A stretch of DNA of 5,386 nt from JAICJR01 sp036491015 (GCA_036491015.1 DASXCV010000166.1:1-5386); one strand, 5' to 3'. Shown: positions 1 to 5,386, counted from the stretch's first letter. Translations and numbers: made by a program. The notes: a model not told the origin generated them from the sequence alone.

Positions 1-1
1 G

Positions 2-136
2 CTCTCGACGAGCAACGCCCAGAAGGTGCGCAAGGCACTCAAGCACCACAAGCTCAAGGCCAAGATCACCGTCACGGTCAAAGACAGCGCCGGCAACACG
101 ACCACCAAGAAGCTCACCATCGAGCTGAAGCACTGA
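2..136 (+). CDS. C-terminal end of a lysine-rich, probably secreted beta-sandwich protein (5' partial)
   Basis: The gene enters from the left edge and ends at TGA 134-136. Forty-four residues are visible, from LSTSNAQKVRKALKHHKLKA to the end IELKH. The segment alternates a lysine-rich, probably helical stretch (QKVRKALKHHKLKAK) with strand-like segments (ITVTVKDSAGNTTTKKLTIEL). The 'V-x-D-x-A-G-N' turn is common at the ends of extracellular Ig-like or cadherin-like modules, and such lysine-rich tails are frequent in surface proteins of Solirubrobacterales (family knowledge, not checked here). Frame and codon use are clean and the stop is followed at once by a hairpin, so this looks like a true gene end. 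The function cannot be assigned from this fragment. That it is secreted is an inference. Confidence 0.7.
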   Translation, partial: LSTSNAQKVRKALKHHKLKAKITVTVKDSAGNTTTKKLTIELKH

Positions 137-170
137 CAGACGCCCCCGCCCACCCCGCAGGCGTTTGTCA
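134..170. terminator. Hairpin between convergent genes, probable bidirectional terminator
   Basis: Arms TGACAGACGCC (134-144) and GGCGTTTGTCA (160-170) pair over 11 positions, ten Watson-Crick and one G-T wobble, around a 15-nt C-rich loop. The left arm includes the TGA stop of the left gene, and the right arm ends one base before the stop codon (171-173) of the minus-strand reductase gene. The position fits a terminator shared by two convergent genes. Neither side has a strong T-tract (only GTTTG on the plus strand), so termination efficiency is uncertain. Confidence 0.5.
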
Positions 171-788
171 CTACTCGTGCGTCCCTGACCCGCCGATGCG
201 GTAGCGAACGTGCGTCGCAATTGGGGAGTGGATCACCTCGATGGGCTGTAGGCCGGGGTCTTGCACTCCGTCGAACAGGCGCTCGCCGGCGCCGAGCAGA
301 ACGGGAGCGACGTCGAGCATGACCTCGTCGATCACGCCCGCCGCGAACGCCTGCCGCACGGTGGAGGCGCCACCGGCGATGTCGACGCCGAGGTCGCCGG
401 CCGCCGCCTCCGCGCGCTCAAAGGCGACATCGAAGCCTTCGGTGATGAAGTGGAACGTCGTCCCGCCCTCCATCGCGATCGGGTCGTGCGGGTAGTGGGT
501 GAGAACGAACACAGGAGCGTGATAGGGCGGCTCGTCGCCCCACCACCCGCGCCAGTCCGCGTCCCACGGGCCCCGAACCGGGCCAAACATGTTGCGGCCC
601 ATCACGTACGCTCCGCAGGGCTTCATGAGCTCGTCGCGCGCGCGGGCGTCGGCTTCATGGATGGGCTCGTCCAGGTGCCAGTGGTGGAGCTCCAGGCCGC
701 CGACGCCGAGCGGGTTGTCGCGGCTCTGATCGGGGCCGGCGACGAAGCCGTCGAGCGAGATGGACATGTGGCATGTGGTTGGTGTCAT
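171..788 (-). CDS. Dihydrofolate reductase family protein (RibD C-terminal domain fold)
   Basis: This 205-residue protein spans a single RibD_C/DHFR-like domain of about the usual length. Hallmarks in order: an N-terminal strand with MSISLDGFVAG (residues 8-18), YVMGRNMFG (61-69), a strand VFVLTH (93-98), the nucleotide-binding segment IAGGASTVRQA (137-147) and GVIDEVMLDVAPVLLGAGERLF (151-172). These match the small stand-alone NADPH-dependent reductase-like proteins annotated 'dihydrofolate reductase family protein' in actinobacteria. Their substrate is usually unknown, and the fold does not imply that this is the cell's folate enzyme. I chose ATG 788 because it gives the typical short lead before the first strand, with CGAGG six bases upstream. 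The frame is open back to 902, but that would run into the tRNA gene. It is convergent with the left-edge gene and lies 56 bp downstream of tRNA-Phe on the same strand. Confidence 0.88.
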   Translation of the reverse strand: MTPTTCHMSISLDGFVAGPDQSRDNPLGVGGLELHHWHLDEPIHEADARARDELMKPCGAYVMGRNMFGPVRGPWDADWRGWWGDEPPYHAPVFVLTHYPHDPIAMEGGTTFHFITEGFDVAFERAEAAAGDLGVDIAGGASTVRQAFAAGVIDEVMLDVAPVLLGAGERLFDGVQDPGLQPIEVIHSPIATHVRYRIGGSGTHE

Positions 789-844
789 GCGAACCTCGCG
801 AAAGCTAGCGGTCGCCCGGGTCCACATTTCTGGGACCGGCCTGA

Positions 845-917
845 TGGCGAGGGCCAGAATCGAACTGGCGACACCACGATTTTCAGTCGTGTGCTCTACC
901 AACTGAGCTACCTCGCC
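845..917 (-). tRNA. tRNA-Phe (anticodon GAA)
   Basis: Read on the minus strand, the 73 bases fold into a complete cloverleaf. The acceptor stem is GGCGAGG/CCTCGCC (7 bp, no mismatch), followed by TA. The D arm is GCTC-AGTTGGTA-GAGC and position 26 is A. The anticodon arm is CACGA-CTGAAAA-TCGTG (5 perfect pairs), the variable loop is GTGTC and the T arm is GCCAG-TTCGATT-CTGGC. The discriminator base is A. Anticodon GAA reads the phenylalanine codons UUC and UUU. The genomic bases after the discriminator are TCA, so CCA must be added by nucleotidyltransferase, as is usual in actinobacteria. All stems are intact, so it should be functional. There is no second tRNA next to it. Confidence 0.97.
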
Positions 918-961
918 GCGCCCGGGGATGGTAGCGGGGCTTTCTCGTTAGTCTGGGCCGC
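918..961. promoter_or_regulatory. Divergent promoter region for tRNA-Phe and gloA
   Basis: These 44 bases must hold the start signals for both the tRNA gene (-) and gloA (+), unless the tRNA is read from a promoter inside gloA. Minus strand: TACCAT (933-928) fits the TANNNT form of a -10 box and ends ten bases before the mature tRNA. Plus strand: TAGTCT (949-954) also fits TANNNT and ends seven bases before ATG 962. That is the spacing seen for leaderless transcripts in actinobacteria, and there is no Shine-Dalgarno sequence before this ATG. No good -35 box is visible for either, so both assignments are tentative. Confidence 0.35.
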
Positions 962-1336
962 ATGAGTGAGCTCATCCATACCTGCTACCGGATCGGCGAG
1001 ATCGATCGCTCGGTCGACTTTTACAAGGCGCTCGGTTTCGAGGAAATCGGACGCATGCCGATCCGCGAAGAGGCGATCAACGTCTTCATGGGCCTGCCCG
1101 GCGACGGCGCGCGGCTCGAGCTGACCTACAACCACGGCGTCGACTCCTACGAGCTCGGCACCGGCTACAACCACATCGCGGTCACGACGGACGATCTCGA
1201 CGGCAAGCTGGCCAACCTGGCCGAGCAGGGCATCGAGCCCGAGAAGCCGCCGTACACGGTTCACGAGGGCGGCAGCAGGATCTGTTTTGTGCGCGATCCT
1301 GACGGGTATCGCATCGAATTGATCGAACGTTCCTGA
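962..1336 (+). CDS. gloA: Lactoylglutathione lyase (glyoxalase I), VOC superfamily
   Basis: This 124-residue protein resembles bacterial GloA along its whole length. GloA isomerises the hemithioacetal of methylglyoxal and a low-molecular-weight thiol, the first step of the glyoxalase detoxification pathway in the cytosol. The two beta-alpha-beta-beta-beta modules of the VOC fold are visible: IHTCYRIGEIDRSVDFYKALGF (5-26) through LELTYNHGVDSYELGTGYNH (52-71), then IAVTTDDLD to the end, with the signature FVRDPDGYRIELIER (109-123). All four expected metal ligands are present: His6, Glu53, His71 and Glu119. E. coli GloA is about 135 residues, so this one is slightly shorter. Actinobacteria often use mycothiol rather than glutathione, so the true thiol partner is open. 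ATG 962 starts directly before the first strand. The stop lies eight bases before the lipoprotein start. Confidence 0.93.
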   Translation: MSELIHTCYRIGEIDRSVDFYKALGFEEIGRMPIREEAINVFMGLPGDGARLELTYNHGVDSYELGTGYNHIAVTTDDLDGKLANLAEQGIEPEKPPYTVHEGGSRICFVRDPDGYRIELIERS

Positions 1337-1344
1337 CCGACGCT

Positions 1345-2847
1345 TTGCGTCGCCTCCTCGCCATAGCCCTCTGCCTGGTTCCGCTCGCGGCGGCCACGGG
1401 CTGTGGCAGCAGCAGCTCCTCGGACAGCGGCAAGAGCCCGCTCGACAACGCGCTCGGCTACCTGCCGAAAAGCGCTCCGCTGGTGATCGCGATCGACACG
1501 AACACGGACGGCGCGCAGTGGAAGTCGCTCACCACGAACATCCAGAAGTTCCCGTTCTCGGGCCAGGTCGCGAGTTCGCTGAAGAGCTCGATCTCGCGGT
1601 CCGGCCTCGACTACGACACGGATGTCAAGCCGCTGCTCGGCAACGAGTTCGTGCTCGGCTTTCCGACCGTGCAGGGGACGGAGGCCAGCAACTCGCAGTT
1701 CGTCGGTGCGCTGCAGGTGGGGGACAAGGGCAAGCTCGAGAGCCTCCTGAAGAACGACAAGCACGTGACAAAGGACGGCAGTTCGAACGGCGCCACCCTC
1801 TACAGGACCGACAACACCAGCGAGGCGGCCGTGGACGGCGACGTCTTCCTGATCGCGGCCAACAAGCAGCAGCTCGTGGCCGCCCTCGAGCAGCGCGGCC
1901 GGGACGACCGCCTCACCGAGACCGACTTCGACAACAACACCTCCGGCACACCGTCTGACGCTCTCATCCGCTCCTACACCAACGTCCAGGAGCTACTGGC
2001 GAGCTCGCCCGGCACCCAGACCGCCCAGAAGGTCAAGTGGGTGGCGGCTCTGCGCACGGAGGCCACCTCCCTGTCGAGCCAGAGCGACGGGCTCTCGATC
2101 GACTTCGACGCGAAGACCGACCCGTCCGGGCTCACGGACGCCGAACTGCCGATCGCCCCGGGCGACACCTCGCCGCCGGTGTCGACCGCCGCAGGCGAGA
2201 TCGGCGCCGGCATCCGCGGCCTCGATCAGTCCTGGCAGTTCGCGGAGAGCGTCGCGAGCGTGGTCAGCCCCGTCAGCTACGCCCGCTTCGTCGCGTCGAA
2301 GAAGAAGCTCAGCTCACGGCTCGGCCTCGACATCGACAAGGACCTGATCGCCCAGCTCTCCGGCAACGCGACCACCTCCGTCGACATCCAGGGCCACTAC
2401 GCGCTGCGCGTCGAGCCGAAGGATCCCGCGGCGCTCACGAAGACGCTCGGCAAGTTCGCGCGCGTCGCGCCCAACTTCGCTCAGGGCGCCGGCCTCGGCG
2501 GCGCGAAGCTCACGCGCGTGCGCGGCCTCTACAGGCTCACCGGCAAGACCGGCAAGACGCTCTACTACGGCATGGTCGGCAAGGTGTTCGCGGCGTCGAA
2601 CGATCTGCCACTGCTGGCTCGCATCGCGGCCGATACGCCCCAGCCCGTCCAGGGCGCCAAGGGTGCGGTGGCAATCCAAGCCGACATCGGCAAGATCGCC
2701 TCGGAGCTCATCTCCCGCGCGGGCGGCGGCGGCCTCGGCGGAGCCTTCGGCGGCGCGTTCGCGAGCGCGCCCCTCGGTCAGCTCACCGGCTGGGCCACAT
2801 CGAGCACGAGCGGCCTGAGCGGGCATCTGCAGCTGCAGATCAAGTAG
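1345..2847 (+). CDS. DUF3352-type lipoprotein of unknown function
   Basis: The gene encodes 500 residues starting at TTG 1345. Residues 1-19 form a lipoprotein signal peptide (MRRLL, then a hydrophobic core) ending in the lipobox A-T-G-C with Cys20 as the lipidation site. A serine-rich linker, GSSSSSDSGKS (21-31), follows, so the mature protein should sit on the outer face of the membrane. The first folded segment, LPKSAPLVIAIDTNTDGAQWKSL (40-62) with LDYDTDVKPLLGNEFVLGF (88-106), has the pattern I associate with DUF3352 proteins of actinobacteria and cyanobacteria. No catalytic motif is evident. A glycine/alanine-rich stretch lies near residues 460-476, close to the C-terminus. The alternative starts would remove the signal peptide. 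There is no clear Shine-Dalgarno sequence. With gloA ending eight bases upstream, translational coupling and a shared transcript are likely, although a functional link to glyoxalase is not obvious. The family name is from recognition only. Confidence 0.85.
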   Translation: MRRLLAIALCLVPLAAATGCGSSSSSDSGKSPLDNALGYLPKSAPLVIAIDTNTDGAQWKSLTTNIQKFPFSGQVASSLKSSISRSGLDYDTDVKPLLGNEFVLGFPTVQGTEASNSQFVGALQVGDKGKLESLLKNDKHVTKDGSSNGATLYRTDNTSEAAVDGDVFLIAANKQQLVAALEQRGRDDRLTETDFDNNTSGTPSDALIRSYTNVQELLASSPGTQTAQKVKWVAALRTEATSLSSQSDGLSIDFDAKTDPSGLTDAELPIAPGDTSPPVSTAAGEIGAGIRGLDQSWQFAESVASVVSPVSYARFVASKKKLSSRLGLDIDKDLIAQLSGNATTSVDIQGHYALRVEPKDPAALTKTLGKFARVAPNFAQGAGLGGAKLTRVRGLYRLTGKTGKTLYYGMVGKVFAASNDLPLLARIAADTPQPVQGAKGAVAIQADIGKIASELISRAGGGGLGGAFGGAFASAPLGQLTGWATSSTSGLSGHLQLQIK

Positions 2848-2867
2848 GCACAGTGCCCGCCGTCCCC

Positions 2868-2888
2868 AAAAGCGCGCCGGCGGCGCGT
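2868..2888 (-). terminator. Possible Rho-independent terminator for minus-strand transcripts
   Basis: On the minus strand, ACGCGCC (2888-2882) and GGCGCGC (2878-2872) form a stem of six G-C pairs around a GCC loop, followed at once by TTTT (2871-2868). This resembles a compact intrinsic terminator for transcripts arriving from the M23 peptidase gene. On the plus strand the hairpin also forms, with an added G-T pair, but it is preceded by AAAA and lacks a following T-run. It would therefore act on the lipoprotein transcript only weakly. Confidence 0.4.
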
Positions 2889-2893
2889 GACGT

Positions 2894-2999
2894 CCTTATC
2901 GAGGTCGTTGCTGAATGAAACGATCGGTCCCACGGATTTGGCTCTAGCAAGCCAAGTTGGCCCAGTGGGCCGTTTCATTAGGCAACGATCTCGATTAGG
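2894..2999. repeat. 106-nt near-perfect palindrome, candidate structured RNA or MITE-like element
   Basis: Arms 2894-2922 and 2971-2999 (29 nt each) form 25 Watson-Crick pairs, 2 G-T wobbles and only 2 mismatches. Inside, CCCAC (2929-2933) pairs with GTGGG (2965-2969). GATTTGGCT (2935-2943) pairs with AGCCAAGTT (2950-2958) around the hexaloop CTAGCA. The whole segment can thus fold as one long hairpin of about 43 pairs. The left arm is 14/29 G+C, clearly poorer than the flanking genes. It lies between two convergent genes and shows no transposase or credible coding frame. No target-site duplication is evident. It could be a transcription barrier, a small RNA or a small palindromic mobile repeat; the sequence alone does not decide. 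Confidence 0.6.
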
Positions 3000-3018
3000 G
3001 GATCGCGCATCGGGGCTG

Positions 3019-3062
3019 TTGACGGGCCATTGACGGGCGGTTGACGGGCGGTCGACGGGCCG
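3019..3062. repeat. Four tandem 11-bp repeats
   Basis: Four head-to-tail units fill 44 bp without spacers: TTGACGGGCCA, TTGACGGGCGG, TTGACGGGCGG and TCGACGGGCCG. Units 2 and 3 are identical; the outer ones differ at one to three bases. The array starts 19 bp after the palindrome and ends 5 bp beyond the M23 peptidase stop codon, in that gene's 3' flank. The 11-bp period is close to one helical turn, so each unit would present the same DNA face. It may be an array of protein-binding sites or a variable-number repeat arisen by slippage. Confidence 0.8.
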
Positions 3063-3067
3063 CCGGC

Positions 3068-3940
3068 CTAGCTCCAGCCGTCCCAGCGCCGCAGGAACGG
3101 GAGTGGGTCGATCGGCGTGCCGCCCGGCGCCCATGGTCCCTTCCAGATCTCGAAGTGGAGGTGGGGGCCGGTGGACTCGCCGGTGCTGCCCACCTGGGCG
3201 AGCTGCTGGCCGGTCGAGACCAGCTGGCCCGGCTTCACGAGGATCGAGCCGGTCCGCAGGTGCATGAAGACGAAGTCGAGGTCCTCGCCCTCGCCGTGGA
3301 GCACGATGTAGTTGCCGGCGCCGCCCTTCTGGAACGCGACCACCTTCACGAGCCCGCCGCGCGGCGCCACCACGGGCGTGCCCGTCGGCGCCGGGATGTC
3401 CTGGCCCTGGTGCGTGTGACCGGGGCGGGCGGCGCCGAAGCGGCCGTCCGGGTCGATGCCGTAGGTGAAGTTGCCGATCAGCGGGAACACGTGCCAGTGG
3501 AAGCTGAACTGGCCGGTGACGGACGCCTTGGTGGCCCCTTGCAGCCCGCGCGCCGAGAGACGCAGCTCGAACTCGCCCTGCGGCAGCGGCGCGCCGCCCT
3601 CGAGCCCGGTGAGCAGGTAGCGCTGGGGGACGCCGGTGGAGCGGTCGCCGAGGTCGATGCGGCGCACGACGGTGTTGCCCTGCTTCAGCACCAGTGAGAG
3701 GTGGATGGTCCGGGCCGCACCCTTCACCTCGAAGTGCACCTGCGCGCGGCGACCGTAGATGAACGTGCTGCGGGGGCTGACCGAGAATGACTCCACCACC
3801 GGGCCGCGGTGCAGCCTCACGCTTCCAGGCTGCGTGCCCCCGGTGGGCGTGACGCTGCCCGGCGCTACCCCGCCGCCGCCCGCAAAGGCAGCCGAGGGCA
3901 GGATCAGGGCAAGCAGCGTCGTTGCGAGGAGGGATCGCAC
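3068..3940 (-). CDS. Secreted M23 family (LytM-type) metallopeptidase
   Basis: The gene encodes 290 residues. Residues 1-20 form a Sec signal peptide (MRSLLATTLLALILPSAAFA) with likely cleavage after AFA. A glycine/proline/threonine-rich linker (21-46) leads to a beta-rich domain (about 49-145, Ig/FlgD-like by strand pattern), then the C-terminal peptidase M23 domain (about 150-282). All zinc-site and catalytic residues of the LytM type are present: His177 and Asp181 in HQGQD, His227 in FMHL, and His260 and His262 in GPHLHFE. Active members cut peptide cross-bridges or stems of peptidoglycan, so a role in wall remodelling outside the membrane is likely. The intact site argues against a degenerate EnvC/NlpD-type activator. 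I chose GTG 3940 because a TAA lies in frame 21 bases upstream and later starts break the signal peptide, but AGGAGG abuts it directly. It lies 32 bp after the helicase gene, probably in one operon. Confidence 0.92.
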   Translation of the reverse strand: MRSLLATTLLALILPSAAFAGGGGVAPGSVTPTGGTQPGSVRLHRGPVVESFSVSPRSTFIYGRRAQVHFEVKGAARTIHLSLVLKQGNTVVRRIDLGDRSTGVPQRYLLTGLEGGAPLPQGEFELRLSARGLQGATKASVTGQFSFHWHVFPLIGNFTYGIDPDGRFGAARPGHTHQGQDIPAPTGTPVVAPRGGLVKVVAFQKGGAGNYIVLHGEGEDLDFVFMHLRTGSILVKPGQLVSTGQQLAQVGSTGESTGPHLHFEIWKGPWAPGGTPIDPLPFLRRWDGWS

Positions 3941-3972
3941 CCTCCTGGTGTTCGGCGCTTACCCCAGAAGGA

Positions 3973-5386
3973 CTAGGCGTGCAGCGAACCCTGCATCCGC
4001 GTCATCAGTTCGAGCGCGCCGTTCTTGTTCAGCGGCTCGTTGAGATTGCCGCACTTCGGCGACTGCACGCACGACGGGCAGCCCGACCGGCACGGGCACT
4101 CGTCGATCAGGCGCCGGGCATCGGCCACGAGCGTCTCGAACAGCGTGAAGCCGATCCGGGTGATGCCCACGCCGCCCGGGTGGCCGTCGTAGATGAAGAT
4201 CGTGGGGCGGCCGGTCTGCTGGTGGAACGCGGTCGAGAGCCCGCCGATGTCCCAGCGGTCGCACATCGCGATCAGCGGCAGCACCGCGATCTGCCCGTGC
4301 TCGGCTGCGTGGATCGAGCCCTGCAGCACGTCGAGCGGGAACTCCTCGCGCAGCAGCGGCTCCGGCAGCTCGTACCAGAGCGCCTGGGTGATGAACTGCT
4401 GCTCGGGCAGGTCGACCGGCAGCAGGTCGAGCACCGTGTGGTCGCTCACGCTCTTCTTCTGGAACGCGACCACCTCCTCGGTGACGGAGACGATCCCGAA
4501 CGACAGCTCCACCCCGAGCACGGAGCGCTGGTCGCGCACCTGCTCGATCCAGGTGTCGGTCTCCTTCTTCGGCTGCGTGTACCAGTCGCCCGAGAACCTG
4601 TTGACGATCGCGCGCCGGTTGCCGAGGTCGAGCTCCTCCACCTCGTAGGCCTGGCCGAGGTGGAGGTAGACGGCGCCCGGGTGGACCGTCGAGTGCGCGC
4701 GCGCGGCCTCGACCGTCCCGATGATCTGCCCGTCGGCCGCGTCCACCACGGCGAACGAGTCCATCCCCGCCGAGCGCAGCGACACGCGCCCCGCCGGGAA
4801 GCCCTCGCCGCGCGGCAGGTACTTGCCGCCGCGCTCGCGCAGCTCGCCGCGCTGCACGAGACGGTCGGCGTACGCCTGCCAGCGCGGTCCGAGCGTCTCA
4901 GCGTCGTGCTCGGTCAGCGGCATCTCGTAGGCGGCCGGCACGAGGTGCTGCATGTAGATCACCTCGGACTCGTGGTCGAGGATGGCGGACTCGACGGGAC
5001 GGTCGAGGAACTCCTCAGGGTGGCGGCAGAAGAACTGATCGAGCGCGTCCTCGCCCGCCACGTACAGCGCGAGGCCCGGGTTGCGGCGCCCGGCGCGCCC
5101 CCACATCTGGCGCAGGCTCGCCACCGTGCCGGGGAAGGTCACGCAGATGGCGGCGTCGAGGTCGCCCACGTCGATGCCGAGCTCGAGCGCGTCGGTGGCC
5201 ACCACCGCGAGCAGGTCGCCCTCCGCGAGCCCGCGCTCGATCTCACGCCGCTGCATCGGCGTGTAGCCCGCCCGGTAGGGAGCGATCCGCTCGGCCAGGT
5301 CGCCGCGGCCGGCGTCCTCGAGCCGCAGCTTCGTGAACTTCTGGATCAGCTCGACCCCGCGGCGCGACTTGAGGAAGCAGATCGTC
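3973..5386 (-). CDS. SF2 DEAD/DEAH-box helicase, MrfA/YprA family (N-terminus outside window)
   Basis: The last 470 residues are visible. The frame runs open through the right edge, so ATG 5256 is internal. The second RecA-like domain is nearly complete: motif IV TICFLKSRRG at visible residues 1-10, motif V ATDALELGIDVG (63-74) and motif VI QMWGRAGR (93-100). After an accessory region comes IYDGHPGGVGITRIGF (about 398-413), then a four-cysteine cluster C-P-C-x3-C-P-S-C (bases 4098-4069) and SPKCGNLNEPLNKNGA. This C-terminal zinc-binding region is characteristic of B. subtilis MrfA (YprA), a 3'-5' DNA helicase in mitomycin C lesion repair, and of DUF1998-related helicases. MrfA is about 750 residues, so roughly 280 residues, including the Walker A and DEAH motifs, should lie beyond the edge. 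The nuclease partner MrfB is not in this window. An Lhr-like or other DUF1998 helicase is less likely. Confidence 0.92.
   Translation of the reverse strand, partial: TICFLKSRRGVELIQKFTKLRLEDAGRGDLAERIAPYRAGYTPMQRREIERGLAEGDLLAVVATDALELGIDVGDLDAAICVTFPGTVASLRQMWGRAGRRNPGLALYVAGEDALDQFFCRHPEEFLDRPVESAILDHESEVIYMQHLVPAAYEMPLTEHDAETLGPRWQAYADRLVQRGELRERGGKYLPRGEGFPAGRVSLRSAGMDSFAVVDAADGQIIGTVEAARAHSTVHPGAVYLHLGQAYEVEELDLGNRRAIVNRFSGDWYTQPKKETDTWIEQVRDQRSVLGVELSFGIVSVTEEVVAFQKKSVSDHTVLDLLPVDLPEQQFITQALWYELPEPLLREEFPLDVLQGSIHAAEHGQIAVLPLIAMCDRWDIGGLSTAFHQQTGRPTIFIYDGHPGGVGITRIGFTLFETLVADARRLIDECPCRSGCPSCVQSPKCGNLNEPLNKNGALELMTRMQGSLHA

Noticed and set aside
802..807. TAGCTT on the minus strand as a -10 box for the reductase-like gene
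   Set aside because: It fits TANNNT loosely but has no -35 partner, and the gene may be read from the tRNA promoter. The evidence is too weak to annotate it.
816..839. Hairpin GGTCC/GGACC just downstream of tRNA-Phe as its terminator
   Set aside because: The stem is only five to seven pairs with a bulge and an asymmetric loop, and no T-run follows on the minus strand.
789..902. Extension of the reductase-like protein by 38 residues, to an upstream start at 902
   Set aside because: It would translate through most of the tRNA-Phe gene, and the added residues do not belong to the family's N-terminus. ATG 788 gives the normal length.
261..965. Long plus-strand open frame opposite the reductase gene and tRNA
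   Set aside because: It is arginine/alanine-rich with no recognisable domain, and it crosses a tRNA gene. It is the usual antisense artefact of GC-rich coding sequence.
2037..2918. Plus-strand open frame of 293 codons inside and beyond the lipoprotein gene
   Set aside because: The translation is extremely arginine-rich and low in complexity. The overlapping lipoprotein frame has a signal peptide, lipobox and family-like sequence.
2894..2999. Palindrome as an integron attC site or an insertion sequence end pair
   Set aside because: The arms do not carry the GTTRRRY/RYYYAAC cores expected of attC. There is no transposase and no flanking direct duplication that I can see. A MITE-like origin remains open.
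3019..3062. Tandem repeats as a CRISPR array
   Set aside because: The units are 11 bp with no spacers between them, and no cas gene is nearby.
2778..3134. Minus-strand open frame covering the palindrome and repeats
   Set aside because: It overlaps both convergent genes, reads the tandem repeat as filler and has no recognisable domain, so the gap is treated as noncoding.
3041..3697. Plus-strand open frame opposite the M23 peptidase gene
   Set aside because: It is alanine/arginine-rich shadow sequence. The minus-strand frame carries all M23 zinc-site residues and a signal peptide.

Overview
The window looks like ordinary chromosome from a high-GC actinobacterium, probably the Thermoleophilia/Solirubrobacterales. 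This placement is an inference. It rests on GC-rich coding sequence, GTG and TTG starts, a tRNA gene without an encoded CCA, a lysine-rich secreted protein ending, a DUF3352-type lipoprotein and a proline/glycine-rich M23 endopeptidase. No marker gene here fixes the taxonomy.

Layout, left to right. The 3' end of a secreted or surface protein gene (+, 2-136) meets a dihydrofolate-reductase-like (RibD C-terminal fold) gene (-, 171-788). A hairpin overlapping the first stop codon separates this convergent pair. Upstream of the reductase-like gene, on the same strand, is a complete tRNA-Phe(GAA) gene (-, 845-917). A 44-bp divergent gap then leads to gloA, glyoxalase I (+, 962-1336), which is closely followed by a TTG-started lipoprotein of the DUF3352 type (+, 1345-2847). 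From the right edge, an MrfA/YprA-family SF2 helicase (-, 3973 to beyond 5386, N-terminus outside the window) is followed 32 bp later by a secreted M23 (LytM-type) peptidase (-, 3068-3940). These two probably form an operon.

The lipoprotein and peptidase genes converge on a 220-bp gap (2848-3067), the only sizeable region without a gene and the most unusual part of the window. It holds three things: a short GC hairpin followed by TTTT on the minus strand, a 106-nt almost fully self-complementary palindrome (2894-2999), and four tandem 11-bp repeats (3019-3062).

The genes do not form one pathway. They cover methylglyoxal detoxification (GloA), cell-envelope functions (lipoprotein, M23 peptidase), DNA repair (helicase) and translation (tRNA-Phe). 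I found no CRISPR array, toxin-antitoxin pair, phage gene, insertion sequence or evident new defence system. The candidates for a second look are the palindrome and the repeats beside it.
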